Assembly (NCBI GenBank): GCA_016931515.1
Contig: JAFGEQ010000015.1
Span: 124,001 to 188,000, forward strand
Length of the DNA: 64,000 bases
Direction of reading: 5' to 3'
Source: a candidate division CSSED10-310 bacterium
GTDB taxonomy: Bacteria > CSSED10-310
Part shown: positions 35,414 through 43,261 of the stretch, in pieces
How positions within the stretch are numbered: position 1 is the stretch's first letter
How the letters are laid out: each line of letters opens with the position of its first letter
Notes under the pieces: generated by a model
What the model was told of the DNA's origin: nothing
Databases searched by the model: none
The model's input: only the letters and a program-made list of their open reading frames with translations
Translations under genes and position numbers: made by a program

Positions 35414-36744
35414 CGCTCACGACCAATAGTGCTTCTCAAGCACAACAGCATCTCCTCTAACGATTCAAATGCTGCCGAATGGTTGTAAAGGAAACCATCA
35501 AGGCACGATTTTACCCGAATTGCTTCGTCCAATTCCTGATTTTTACCCGATTCATAAAAACCAAATCGGATAGCATCCTGATTTGCGTTATACAGTGCCA
35601 GTGCCGACAAAAGTCGTGCAATCGTTTCGCGATGGTCTTGTGATACAATGTGATTCATGAGTCTGCTTTTCGATTTCAATAAATCAATCGCTGGATACCG
35701 ATTTTCGTAAGCGAGATTTCTGGACAGAATTATGTGACCATCAAGGATTGAGAGAACTTCATCTGCTACTGGATCTGATAAATCATCCCCTTCAACCAGC
35801 ACAGTGTAAAATGCTGTAATAGTACCACGTTCATTGGATCCTGTCCGCTCCATGAGTTGAGGTAATTCGGCATAAACAGACGGCGGATATCCCGCACGAG
35901 CAGGCGGTTCACCTCTTGCCAAACCAATTTCACGGAGTGCTCTTGCAAAGCGAGTAACCGAATCCATCATAAGACACACATCAAGTCCTTGGTCACGAAA
36001 ATACTCTGCCAATGCTGTTGCGACGTATGCTGATTTTAAATGCACAATCGCTGGTTGATCAGAGCTGGCCACAACCACCACGGAACGAGTCAAGCCATCT
36101 GTACCAAGACAGTCCTCGATAAACTCCAAAACTTCCCTGCCACGCTCTCCGACGAGATTGATGACGATTACATCCGCGACCGAGGAGCGAGCTATATGTC
36201 CCATGAGAGTACTTTTTCCGGTTCCTGCTCCTGCAAAAACACCGAGTCTTTGACCTTTACCAATTGTCAGGAACGTATCAATAGATCGAATTCCTGTCTG
36301 CATAATTGTCCGAATCCTGCGCCGTTTCAAAGGATCAGGAGCAGGGCGATGCACGTCGATCAACTCGCCCTCCGGTTCCAACCCCTTACATCGGGGACCC
36401 GGTACTATCAACTGACCCAAGCCATTGAGAACACTTCCGAGAAGATGAGATCCACAGCGAAACCTTAGAAAGGAACCAGTCGGAATCACACGTGCTTCCG
36501 GTTTTAAACCGTTTACAGAAGCATAAGGCATGAGAAGACATTTTTCATTCCTGAACCCTATCACTTCAGCATCAATTGATATCCCCGGCGTTTCAATCCT
36601 GCATATCTCACCGATTTTTACATGTCTTATACCTGATGTGATAAGAACTCCTGAGATTTCATCAACATATCCTACAATCTCAAATCCCGGCTGGTCTTTT
36701 ACTCGCTCCCCTAGCGCTACTAAATATTTTGCGAGATTGCTCAT
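35410..36744 (-). CDS. sctN: type III secretion ATPase SctN
   Basis: 444-residue F1-type hexameric ATPase that unfolds and releases chaperones from T3SS substrates at the base of the injectisome. Walker A is GAGTGKST at 172-179, Walker B is LMMDSVTRFA, and the family segment GLARGEPPARAGYPPSV is complete. ATG at 36744 overlaps the sctJ stop by 4 bases; the longer reading to 36888 would add a stretch that overlaps the sctJ coding region and is not conserved. Intact residues suggest an active enzyme. Confidence 0.96.
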   Translation of the reverse strand: MSNLAKYLVALGERVKDQPGFEIVGYVDEISGVLITSGIRHVKIGEICRIETPGISIDAEVIGFRNEKCLLMPYASVNGLKPEARVIPTGSFLRFRCGSHLLGSVLNGLGQLIVPGPRCKGLEPEGELIDVHRPAPDPLKRRRIRTIMQTGIRSIDTFLTIGKGQRLGVFAGAGTGKSTLMGHIARSSVADVIVINLVGERGREVLEFIEDCLGTDGLTRSVVVVASSDQPAIVHLKSAYVATALAEYFRDQGLDVCLMMDSVTRFARALREIGLARGEPPARAGYPPSVYAELPQLMERTGSNERGTITAFYTVLVEGDDLSDPVADEVLSILDGHIILSRNLAYENRYPAIDLLKSKSRLMNHIVSQDHRETIARLLSALALYNANQDAIRFGFYESGKNQELDEAIRVKSCLDGFLYNHSAAFESLEEMLLCLRSTIGRER

Positions 36745-37517
36745 GATGCAATTTCTTTCCTGATACTGTTCGGTTTGTAAGGTTTGAAACCACGTAACCC
36801 AACCCAGGCAGTGATCAGACATCCACCTAATCCGAAGATGACAGTGAGAGCAATTGCAACAGGTATTTTCCACGAGGGCGATCTGCAATTACTTGAAACT
36901 CCCGGTCTTGACAAGCCAGCTGATTTCGTATTGTTTCCACAAGTTCTCACAACAGTTACATCCTCATTGTCAATTCCACCGATGCTGCTTGCTATTAAAG
37001 CTTTAATCGCTTCATCCGAAAGTGTTAAAGGCTGGGATTGATCAGGAATCATTTTCAGGAAAACTGCAGCCGTCCCCGGCATCTCCACACCAGATCGCCC
37101 CGATTTTTCCATTACAGGGAGTGTAAGATGAACCCGAGCCTTTGCTATCTGATCGTCTTCCTCCAAAGTCTGTTGTAACTCCCCACATAATGCACTGAGG
37201 TATCTTGTTTTCTCCTGAAGAGTGGTCGGAAGCATACTCTCCTTTCGGAACAATTCCTGAAAACCATCCGGTTTGCTTCTTGGCAGTTCAGCTTTATTGA
37301 TAATACTCAAAGCATAACCAGCCGATTCTTCCGGCACTGTTACCATCCAGTTGTCAGTATCGTTGTCCCGCTCTTTACGCGCCTGTATCCCAGCTGATTC
37401 AAGTGCCATTAAAATCTCGTTCGCCTGGGATTCGCTCAGATTATGGTGAAGTTCGACACGACACCCGCATATAATAATCAGGACGATCATTGTTGCTGTT
37501 TTGGATAGCAAATTCAT
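36741..37517 (-). CDS. sctJ: T3SS inner MS-ring lipoprotein SctJ
   Basis: 258-residue lipoprotein of the YscJ/FliF family. A signal peptide with a lipobox (IIICGC) precedes the ring-building motifs: LSESQANEILMALESAGI and PEESAGYALSIINKAELP, then the second domain LSALCGELQQTLEEDDQIAKARVHLTLP. A C-terminal transmembrane helix (about 220-243) anchors the protein. It forms the inner ring with SctD. The start at 37517 is directly before the signal peptide, 10 bases after the sctI stop. Confidence 0.95.
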   Translation of the reverse strand: MNLLSKTATMIVLIIICGCRVELHHNLSESQANEILMALESAGIQARKERDNDTDNWMVTVPEESAGYALSIINKAELPRSKPDGFQELFRKESMLPTTLQEKTRYLSALCGELQQTLEEDDQIAKARVHLTLPVMEKSGRSGVEMPGTAAVFLKMIPDQSQPLTLSDEAIKALIASSIGGIDNEDVTVVRTCGNNTKSAGLSRPGVSSNCRSPSWKIPVAIALTVIFGLGGCLITAWVGLRGFKPYKPNSIRKEIAS

Positions 37518-37527
37518 TGCTATTCTT

Positions 37528-37932
37528 TCAGACCTGAGTATGAAGAGTTGTCTTAACAGCATTCATCATCGATTCGACGATTTTTGAAACCGCCATTACT
37601 TCTTGATTCAGATTCAAGAGAATACTTTGAAGAGAGAGCAGTTGCCATTTATCGACACCCTCACCACCTAGAATTTTCTCCAGGGATTGATTGACTTCTA
37701 TACTTTTTGAATTGACGGTCTTCAACATTCCCATGAACGAGTGAAACACCTTTTGTTGAAATGATTCCCCATATAAATGCTCATCCAGAGAATGAATATC
37801 GACGCGACATGCGTTCATGCAATTTTTAAAATCGGTCTTTTCAGTTTGCAATCGGTGATTGGTAGGCAAGCCATTAAGATCGTAATTTCTTTCAGGTACT
37901 AGATATGGGGTGTTTGATATTGGCTTCATCAT
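37528..37932 (-). CDS. sctI: probable inner rod protein SctI
   Basis: 134 residues, immediately upstream of sctJ where sctI/hrpB normally lies. The C-terminal 40 residues (LLSLQSILLNLNQEVMAVSK, then IVESMMNAVKTTL) fit the conserved amphipathic helix of YscI-type rod proteins, including the V-SK-V pattern near the end. The N-terminal 60 residues are variable. The start overlaps the TPR gene stop by 4 bases. Rod subunits connect the export gate to the needle. Confidence 0.65.
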   Translation of the reverse strand: MMKPISNTPYLVPERNYDLNGLPTNHRLQTEKTDFKNCMNACRVDIHSLDEHLYGESFQQKVFHSFMGMLKTVNSKSIEVNQSLEKILGGEGVDKWQLLSLQSILLNLNQEVMAVSKIVESMMNAVKTTLHTQV

Positions 37933-38366
37933 GCAACCTCACGGCTAAGTTGCAACAGGTTCAAAGCCCATTGCCCAGCGACTGAATCGGGAAAATCAGT
38001 ATACACAGAATGTAGAATTTCCTGACCAGCGAGGATCCGATGTGTGCATAGATACAACTCGCCCAGGAAAGCTCGTGCTGCAGGATCAGAAGGATTACTC
38101 TCCAGAACCATCTCGTAAGCATCTTCACACTCCTCGGTTCGACCACTCATTAAAAGAACATTGCCCAATCCCAGCCATCCACCAATCCACTCAGGATTCA
38201 ACGCTAAAACAGAACGAAAACACGACTCCGCTTGTGGATACTTTCCAGCACATCCCAGCATATAGCCAACCTCAATCATCGTCTCCATAATGCAATCCAT
38301 TCCATCCATCATTCTGCATTCTTTGCTAATCTGATCCGATGATTTGATATTATCCATCACTTTCAT
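37929..38366 (-). CDS. TPR chaperone of the T3SS cluster (SctG/LcrH-like)
   Basis: 145 residues. Three TPR motifs are visible (MLGCAGKYPQAESCFRSVLA, WLGLGNVLLMSGRTEECEDA, AFLGELYLCTHRILAGQEIL), the architecture of class II T3SS chaperones and of the needle chaperone YscG. It likely binds an early substrate such as the needle or translocator subunit and keeps it unpolymerised. AAGGGG lies 7 bases before the ATG. Located between two unknown small genes and sctI, which makes those small gene products candidate clients. Confidence 0.75.
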   Translation of the reverse strand: MKVMDNIKSSDQISKECRMMDGMDCIMETMIEVGYMLGCAGKYPQAESCFRSVLALNPEWIGGWLGLGNVLLMSGRTEECEDAYEMVLESNPSDPAARAFLGELYLCTHRILAGQEILHSVYTDFPDSVAGQWALNLLQLSREVA

Positions 38367-38400
38367 ACATCGACCCCTTTCTTGGAAATTTTGATTTCCG

Positions 38401-38754
38401 TTACTTTATGTTTCTCAATGCATTCATTGCAGCATCATGCCTGAGCCTCATGATGTTTGAGAGCAATGTAAAGATTCGTGCTTCCTGGAGCATTTCCTGT
38501 TGAATCCCAAGCATCTCCATCGGCGTCATCCCCCCATTCACTCCCATCATGTTTTCTTGTCCAAATGAGTCGAAAAAAGCTGTAATCGCGGACCCTCCCG
38601 GAATCATCGATGCAGCTGTTCGCCCGGTCGCCATAAGAACTTTCCCGAAAGTCTGCATGATGGTTGAGAACCTTGTTTTTTTTGAACATTCCTGGCTCTC
38701 ATTCAATGGCAATCTGCATGAAGTGAATGAATAACCGGAAACAGGTGTCGTCAT
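38401..38754 (-). CDS. unknown small T3SS-cluster protein (possible rod/needle-type subunit)
   Basis: 117 residues. After a Cys- and Ser-containing N-terminus there is a Gly-rich hydrophobic stretch (AASMIPGGSAITAFFDSFG), then a Met-rich segment and a C-terminal helix (EARIFTLLSNIMRLRHDAAM). The helix ends the protein with a basic tail, as T3SS polymer subunits often do. I cannot match it to SctF, which is shorter. The start overlaps the previous gene by 4 bases. No enzyme motif. It may be a structural subunit, substrate or translocator partner. Confidence 0.6.
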   Translation of the reverse strand: MTTPVSGYSFTSCRLPLNESQECSKKTRFSTIMQTFGKVLMATGRTAASMIPGGSAITAFFDSFGQENMMGVNGGMTPMEMLGIQQEMLQEARIFTLLSNIMRLRHDAAMNALRNIK

Positions 38755-39074
38755 TTATCACCTCGAACAGTGTTCACACGTGATTGTGCTGCCTCAGCAA
38801 GATCACGAAGATTCTGGAGCTGTTCGATCACTTCCATCAATCCCATTCTTGCCGTTTCGCTTCTGAGAGAGAGATCAAAATCATCGTCCCAGACACTGTT
38901 TTCTTTCAAGTTGTCACATAATTCCATCATTTCCTGCATGATTTCTTTGATCCGGCCTGTTTCGATAAGTGATTGCAATAATGGAAACCGGAGATATCCA
39001 GCGTCTTTCTGAACCGATGGCACGCTATCGATTTGACTCCATAACTGTTGTGTATCAACCAATTCATTTCTCAT
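38751..39074 (-). CDS. unknown small T3SS-cluster protein
   Basis: 107 residues, predicted nearly all alpha-helical and soluble (LLQSLIETGRIKEIMQEMME; VIEQLQNLRDLAEAAQSRV). It has no signal peptide. Helical hairpin proteins of this size in T3SS operons include chaperones such as YscE and gatekeeper accessory proteins, but I cannot assign one. ATG at 39074 has AAAGGAG 6 bases upstream, which is why it was preferred to the longer reading from 39128. Overlaps the following gene by 4 bases. Confidence 0.6.
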   Translation of the reverse strand: MRNELVDTQQLWSQIDSVPSVQKDAGYLRFPLLQSLIETGRIKEIMQEMMELCDNLKENSVWDDDFDLSLRSETARMGLMEVIEQLQNLRDLAEAAQSRVNTVRGDK

Positions 39075-39090
39075 TGAATACTCCTTTCGT

Positions 39091-39702
39091 TTAATCATCC
39101 GACAGAGTGTCGGTGAGAAATTGCTCAAGTAGTTTCATACATGCAGAGGTTCGGGAATCGATTTCACCACTTTGCGATTCGAATACACAATCGCCGGTTT
39201 CCAACGATGAATCGGCTATAAACCGAACCGTTGAATTCCATGCTTCGTCATCTGCGATTGTCTGCAGACGATCTTTGTACATCTCAAGATCTTGTGGATT
39301 TATTCTGACTTTTATTGCACGGTTTTCTTTCAGAGACTTGAGTCCAAGAACAACACGATCTACAATCCACTGCGGATAATCACGCTTATGGATCGCTACC
39401 AGTTTCTGAACCAATGTCATGCACAAATTTACAATCTCCCTCCGGGATGACATTTCAAGATCGGCTCTATACCTGTTTGCATCCAGAACGAGTGACATCG
39501 CTTCCTTCTTGCCTGCATCCATACCTTCCTGATAGGCAGAGGTCCTGATTGTTTCGGCCTCTGCTTTTGCCGCTGAGATAACTTGTTCAGCATGTTCACG
39601 AGCTGCAATCATTAACTTCTTGACTTCATATCCAGCCTGCCGGGTTTCTTTAAAAATTACCCGGGTTGCTGTTTTTCTGCTATTTGTTATGCATTCATTC
39701 AT
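39091..39702 (-). CDS. sctL: SctL stator protein
   Basis: 203 residues of the FliH/SctL family. The N-terminal half is a long amphipathic helix with Ala/Glu repeats (AREHAEQVISAAKAEAETI, AYQEGMDAGKKEAMSL), the C-terminal half the peripheral-stalk domain (VRINPQDLEMYKDRLQ, FIADSSLETGDCVFESQSGEIDS), which matches the family pattern of a Gly-Asp-(x)-Glu/Gln-G. It links SctN to SctQ. Start chosen at the TGATG junction with sctK; ATG at 39729 would add 9 residues. Confidence 0.85.
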   Translation of the reverse strand: MNECITNSRKTATRVIFKETRQAGYEVKKLMIAAREHAEQVISAAKAEAETIRTSAYQEGMDAGKKEAMSLVLDANRYRADLEMSSRREIVNLCMTLVQKLVAIHKRDYPQWIVDRVVLGLKSLKENRAIKVRINPQDLEMYKDRLQTIADDEAWNSTVRFIADSSLETGDCVFESQSGEIDSRTSACMKLLEQFLTDTLSDD

Positions 39703-40376
39703 CAGTTGAAATCCATTGCCCTTTTCCATGCATCAATAATTATTCGATCATCGCTTTCAATCATCGGATATCTCCCATCCATTAATTCGGATCTGAACGA
39801 AATCCACTTCTCAGGATTCATTTTATATTGAAGCCACAGCAGGCTTCTTGTCTGATCACACTCCGGCAGTCGCAAAAAAGCAGATCGATAACAATCCGCC
39901 AATGTCACGCCTTTACCATCATCCCTGCAAATTCCATCCAGAATTTCGATTCGACGCCAGTTAAGCAACGGTAAATACTTCCAAGAGACTTCCATAAACC
40001 GGTAGCGATCGATCATTAACGGAAATCCGGATAACAATTTGTCCAAAAGAACAACCTCATCCCGAAGAGGCTCAGATTCGCTCACATTCGGAAGCATATC
40101 GACAACATGTAACAGATCCGGACATCTTCGAAGTACATATTGCCGAAATCCTTCAATTTCTTCTCCACTCAGGTTCGCTAACCGCTGAGACAGACGATCC
40201 GGGTGGACAGCGTTCAAAACCAAGACAGGCATCAACAACAATATTTCATATGCATCCTGTCTGAAACTGATCAGATATTCATGCTCCTTTGTCCTGGAAT
40301 CAGCCTGATGAATAAAAGAATTAATCCCATCTAAGCACTCTTTAAAATGTTTAAGATAATCGCATTCCAACAACAT
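39702..40376 (-). CDS. sctK: SctK-like sorting platform protein
   Basis: 224 residues, directly upstream of sctL, where sctK (yscK, orgA) lies in T3SS operons. It is rich in Leu, Trp and Cys, without signal peptide or membrane helix (HPDRLSQRLANLSGEE, WKYLPLLNWRRIEILDGICR), fitting a cytoplasmic accessory protein joining SctD to SctQ. Sequence similarity is too weak for a firm call. ATG at 40376 was chosen over 40418: the promoter -10 box covers 40418-40423, so the first ATG would lie upstream of the transcript, whereas 40376 has AAAGG 6 bases upstream. Confidence 0.6.
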   Translation of the reverse strand: MLLECDYLKHFKECLDGINSFIHQADSRTKEHEYLISFRQDAYEILLLMPVLVLNAVHPDRLSQRLANLSGEEIEGFRQYVLRRCPDLLHVVDMLPNVSESEPLRDEVVLLDKLLSGFPLMIDRYRFMEVSWKYLPLLNWRRIEILDGICRDDGKGVTLADCYRSAFLRLPECDQTRSLLWLQYKMNPEKWISFRSELMDGRYPMIESDDRIIIDAWKRAMDFN

Positions 40377-40417
40377 AACCGACCTTTCCACCCTCGTCTG
40401 AAAATCGCAATAACTCA

Positions 40418-40446
40418 TTTATATCAAGTAATCATTTTTATGTCAA
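40418..40446 (-). promoter_or_regulatory. near-consensus promoter of the T3SS operon
   Basis: On the minus strand TTGACA (40446-40441) is followed after 17 bases by TATAAA (40423-40418). Transcription should start near 40411, giving a leader of about 35 bases before the ATG at 40376. The boxes look like a strong housekeeping sigma-70 promoter, which is unusual for a secretion system normally under tight control; an operator could overlap it, but I see none. Confidence 0.7.
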
Positions 40447-40488
40447 ATTATTTTACATTTAATTTAATTCACGAGATGATTCTTTTCG

Positions 40489-40517
40489 TTTCCAATTTTC
40501 TCAAAATCAATTAGAAT
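40489..40517 (+). promoter_or_regulatory. candidate promoter for the secreted protein gene
   Basis: TTTCCA (40489-40494) and TAGAAT (40512-40517) are separated by 17 bases, with matches of four and five of six to sigma-70 consensus. It faces away from the T3SS promoter within the same AT-rich 140-base region and precedes the ATG at 40559, which has a strong AAAGGAG. Confidence 0.4.
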
Positions 40518-40558
40518 GCATTTAGTGTTTTAAAAGTTAGAATGGAAAGGAGACTGCC

Positions 40559-41362
40559 ATGAAAAAAATTATCTCAATCGCTGGAAGCATTTTGTTCTGC
40601 TGTGCGTTTGCGGTCATTGCCTGTGAAGAAACGCAATATATCGATGGAGTTACCTGGACATTTCATCGGATGGATGACGGTAACAGCTTCCATGAACTCC
40701 GCAAGGCAGGAGAATTTACTGAGGGCGACACACTCAACCTGACGGCACCTTGTCAGGGTCGTCATATTGATTCAATTCAGATCGAATGGGAAGATAATCA
40801 TTCGGACGTTCGAGGTGAGGTGGTCACGATGCCTGGGAATCGAAGGCTCGGTGTTCGGGATGTATCCGGTAAAAAAAGAGAAACCTGGACGGTACATCAG
40901 AAAACAGACCGTTTCAGGGTCGAGTTTTCCGGAAAGCGAGGCCATCGGTGTCGAGTGAAATGGATTCGTGTTTTTTATGGTGTAAATGCTGCTCCATATA
41001 ATCCTAAAGAGCAGGTTCAATCTGCTGGTGATGCATCTTATGATTTAATCGATCGTCTGGGTTTACATGATGGCAAGATTCAAAGAAAAGCCCGGGCAAT
41101 CCGCTGGAATGGCTCACAAATTGTTATTGCAGTCAAGACAGACAATGGTCAGGAGATACTGAAGTTGAATCCGGATGAGGTTAAGAACCTCCTTTTTACT
41201 GAGCGGTGGGGGAATGCAGTAGACAAAGATGGCGGTCGTTTCCCGGTGCGAGTCAAGAAAATGAATGGCGGGATGATTGAATTAGACAAGAATCTGAATG
41301 GAAATATAGTCTCCAAACCACCCATCGATATTCATCATTACAAATCCATAGAGTTTAAATGA
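40559..41362 (+). CDS. secreted protein of unknown function
   Basis: 267 residues. A clear Sec signal peptide (IAGSILFCCAFAVIA) is followed by a mostly beta-strand mature part. Residues about 55-145 have repeated short strands with paired basic residues (RLGVRDVSGKKRETW, GKRGHRCRVKWIRVFYG); the C-terminal half has KTDNGQEILKLNPDEVKNLL and ends without a membrane helix. No family recognised. It has its own promoter and an excellent SD (AAAGGAG, 6 bases) and is followed after 12 bases by the nuclease-like gene. Confidence 0.7.
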   Translation: MKKIISIAGSILFCCAFAVIACEETQYIDGVTWTFHRMDDGNSFHELRKAGEFTEGDTLNLTAPCQGRHIDSIQIEWEDNHSDVRGEVVTMPGNRRLGVRDVSGKKRETWTVHQKTDRFRVEFSGKRGHRCRVKWIRVFYGVNAAPYNPKEQVQSAGDASYDLIDRLGLHDGKIQRKARAIRWNGSQIVIAVKTDNGQEILKLNPDEVKNLLFTERWGNAVDKDGGRFPVRVKKMNGGMIELDKNLNGNIVSKPPIDIHHYKSIEFK

Positions 41363-41374
41363 CCGGCTGCTGGC

Positions 41375-41782
41375 ATGAGTAAATTTTGGGGAGGCATTTC
41401 GCTCCAAACATTTTCGTTTTATCACGTTTTGGCTATCGTAGTAATAACAATAATCTTAACATCGATAGTTGTCCGCTTTTCAGTAATCAGACAATCGAAC
41501 ACGCTTTTCAGAAAACGATCCCGTTCTGTCGTTACCGGATTGGTCAACGAGCAGCTGGCTCCGTTGCTGCGAGGTTTTCCGGGCATGCCATCAGAAGCCC
41601 GTTTTATTGGAAAGCCTATTGACTACATAGTTTTCAAGGGTTTATCCAAGGGCGAGGTGGAGGAGGTTGTTTTTGTGGAAGTAAAATCCCATTCCGGCAT
41701 TGCTCTTTCATCAATTGAGCGCTCGGTTCGCAAAGCGATTCGAAATCATCAAGTCAGTTGGGTCGAGTATTTTCCAGAGTAA
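41375..41782 (+). CDS. membrane-anchored Holliday junction resolvase-like nuclease
   Basis: 135 residues. A hydrophobic helix (about 17-37) is followed by a small domain matching the endonuclease family related to archaeal Holliday junction resolvases (PF10107 by memory): VTGLVNEQLAPLLRGF, then D in KPIDYIVFKG and the E-x-K core FVEVKS. The arrangement of Asp, Glu and Lys is that of a PD-(D/E)xK nuclease. A membrane anchor on such a nuclease is odd but seen in this family. Substrate unknown; DNA structure or envelope DNA processing are both possible. Confidence 0.7.
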   Translation: MSKFWGGISLQTFSFYHVLAIVVITIILTSIVVRFSVIRQSNTLFRKRSRSVVTGLVNEQLAPLLRGFPGMPSEARFIGKPIDYIVFKGLSKGEVEEVVFVEVKSHSGIALSSIERSVRKAIRNHQVSWVEYFPE

Positions 41783-41866
41783 ATCAACTTCAGATCTCAG
41801 GCGCGGATTCGATTTTGCTTGTTTCGATATCCTTGGAAGTATAGAAATCGACGACCTGGAAAAAGA

Positions 41867-43261
41867 CTAAATGGCTGCTGTTTCGCTGGTAAAGCTGAAG
41901 TCACTGATAACCATTGGCGGAATGAGTACCTTGTTGAACCATGCCTGCCGAAGTTCAGGAATTCCAACTTCTTCAACATTTGTTAAACTGACCAAAGGAC
42001 TTTCATTAAATCGCAGGTTCCTAAGTGGTTTTACGATTTTTCCATTCTCTACAAGGAAAACGCCATCTCGTGTCAGACCCGTCAGCAGCAGATGGTTCGG
42101 ATTGACAAATCGAATGTACCAGAAACTGTTGACCAGTATCGCGTGATCAGTTCTGCGAACGATGTCATCGAGACTCTGATCCGAGCCGGAAAACTCTATC
42201 AGAGTTGGAAAGGCTTTAGGCTGTAATCCTTGCTTCCGAGCCCAAAAAACGGATGAAAACAAATGTTTTTGAACGCCTTTTTCAATGATCGGATACTCCT
42301 CAACCGGTATTCCCTTGGAGAACATGCTACTCACTACCCCCTGTCCGCCAAAATCCAGATCGAATGCTTCTCCGAACATTGCCGTCGGGTAGTCCGGACT
42401 CGAAATCCTGCTATACACACTGATCTCGGGGCTGAAGAGATGTTTTCCTATTGGATCTGAGACCTGAAAATGAGTAGTTAAGGGACTCCTGCCCTCCGTT
42501 GTTTTCCTTGAATCCATAGTAAAAAATGCCCACATCAGATAATTCAGGGCAGCGGTCGGTGTCAGAATGACTTTGTATTCGCCCGGTTCGATGTATTGCG
42601 CTTCCCTCGACCACGCAGCCCAATCGCTGCACTTGCGCGTCAAATCCTGAAAATCCAACTTGTCAATCCGATGAAAACCACGGTTCTCCCTGCAACTGCC
42701 ATCTCCCGTCTCCGTACGGACTGTCAGAGAAAAATCCGCCTGCGACTCCGGATGCCAGCAGAAATGACCGGATGTGTTAGCAATCGCAGTATACTCCCAT
42801 CCAGTTGTGAGTGTTCCGAAAGCTAATAATTTTTGTTGGGTTGTGAAATGACAAACCGTTTCCAGCGCAGCAATTTTATCATCAGCAGAATACTCCGCTG
42901 TAGATTGATCAAAACAATGTGACGTTTTGATTTGCTGGGGTTTTATCGGGCTGATATGCTCCGGATTTTCAGGGTATAATTTCGCCATCTCAATCGCTTC
43001 CCGAACCGCCTGATCGATCGATTCATCATCTGTCACACTGGTCGTAAGTCCAGCTTCCCGCTGACCGATCGATACCGCTATCCCAAGAGTACGTCTCTCT
43101 GACTCAACATTCTGAATCACTCGATTGCGAGCAAAACGCGTCAGTCCGGAACGACCCCCCTGTACCATGACCGCTGCTTCCTCGGCACCATAGCTTCGAC
43201 ATCTGTTCAGGGTTTTTTCCATGATGGATGTGCATTCATTCTTTGTCTTATCAAGGATCAT
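41867..43261 (-). CDS. pmbA: TldE/PmbA metalloprotease partner
   Basis: 464-residue TldE (PmbA), the non-catalytic partner that forms a heterodimer with TldD. It has the family architecture (FARNRVIQNVESERRTLGIAV; GIPVEEYPIIEKGV; TRDGVFLVENGKI) but no HExxxH motif, as expected. TldD/TldE degrade unfolded peptides and process microcin and RiPP precursors in other bacteria. Overlap of 4 bases with tldD. No RiPP-like precursor gene is visible nearby, so a general peptide-turnover role is the simplest reading. Confidence 0.92.
   Translation of the reverse strand: MILDKTKNECTSIMEKTLNRCRSYGAEEAAVMVQGGRSGLTRFARNRVIQNVESERRTLGIAVSIGQREAGLTTSVTDDESIDQAVREAIEMAKLYPENPEHISPIKPQQIKTSHCFDQSTAEYSADDKIAALETVCHFTTQQKLLAFGTLTTGWEYTAIANTSGHFCWHPESQADFSLTVRTETGDGSCRENRGFHRIDKLDFQDLTRKCSDWAAWSREAQYIEPGEYKVILTPTAALNYLMWAFFTMDSRKTTEGRSPLTTHFQVSDPIGKHLFSPEISVYSRISSPDYPTAMFGEAFDLDFGGQGVVSSMFSKGIPVEEYPIIEKGVQKHLFSSVFWARKQGLQPKAFPTLIEFSGSDQSLDDIVRRTDHAILVNSFWYIRFVNPNHLLLTGLTRDGVFLVENGKIVKPLRNLRFNESPLVSLTNVEEVGIPELRQAWFNKVLIPPMVISDFSFTSETAAI

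Larger units (their letters stand above)
30823..40376 (-). other. non-flagellar type III secretion operon
   Basis: Fifteen co-directional genes, mostly overlapping by 4 bases or separated by fewer than 35, encode SctK, L, two unknowns, a TPR chaperone, SctI, J, N, O, P, Q, a FliO-like protein, R, S and T. The order J-N-O-P-Q-R-S-T follows the yersinial arrangement. SctR has the injectisome-type sequence SPTTISLPFKLL. No filament, hook, motor or rod genes of a flagellum are present. Missing from the window are sctU, sctV, sctC, sctD and an evident needle gene; they may lie elsewhere on the chromosome. Confidence 0.88.
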
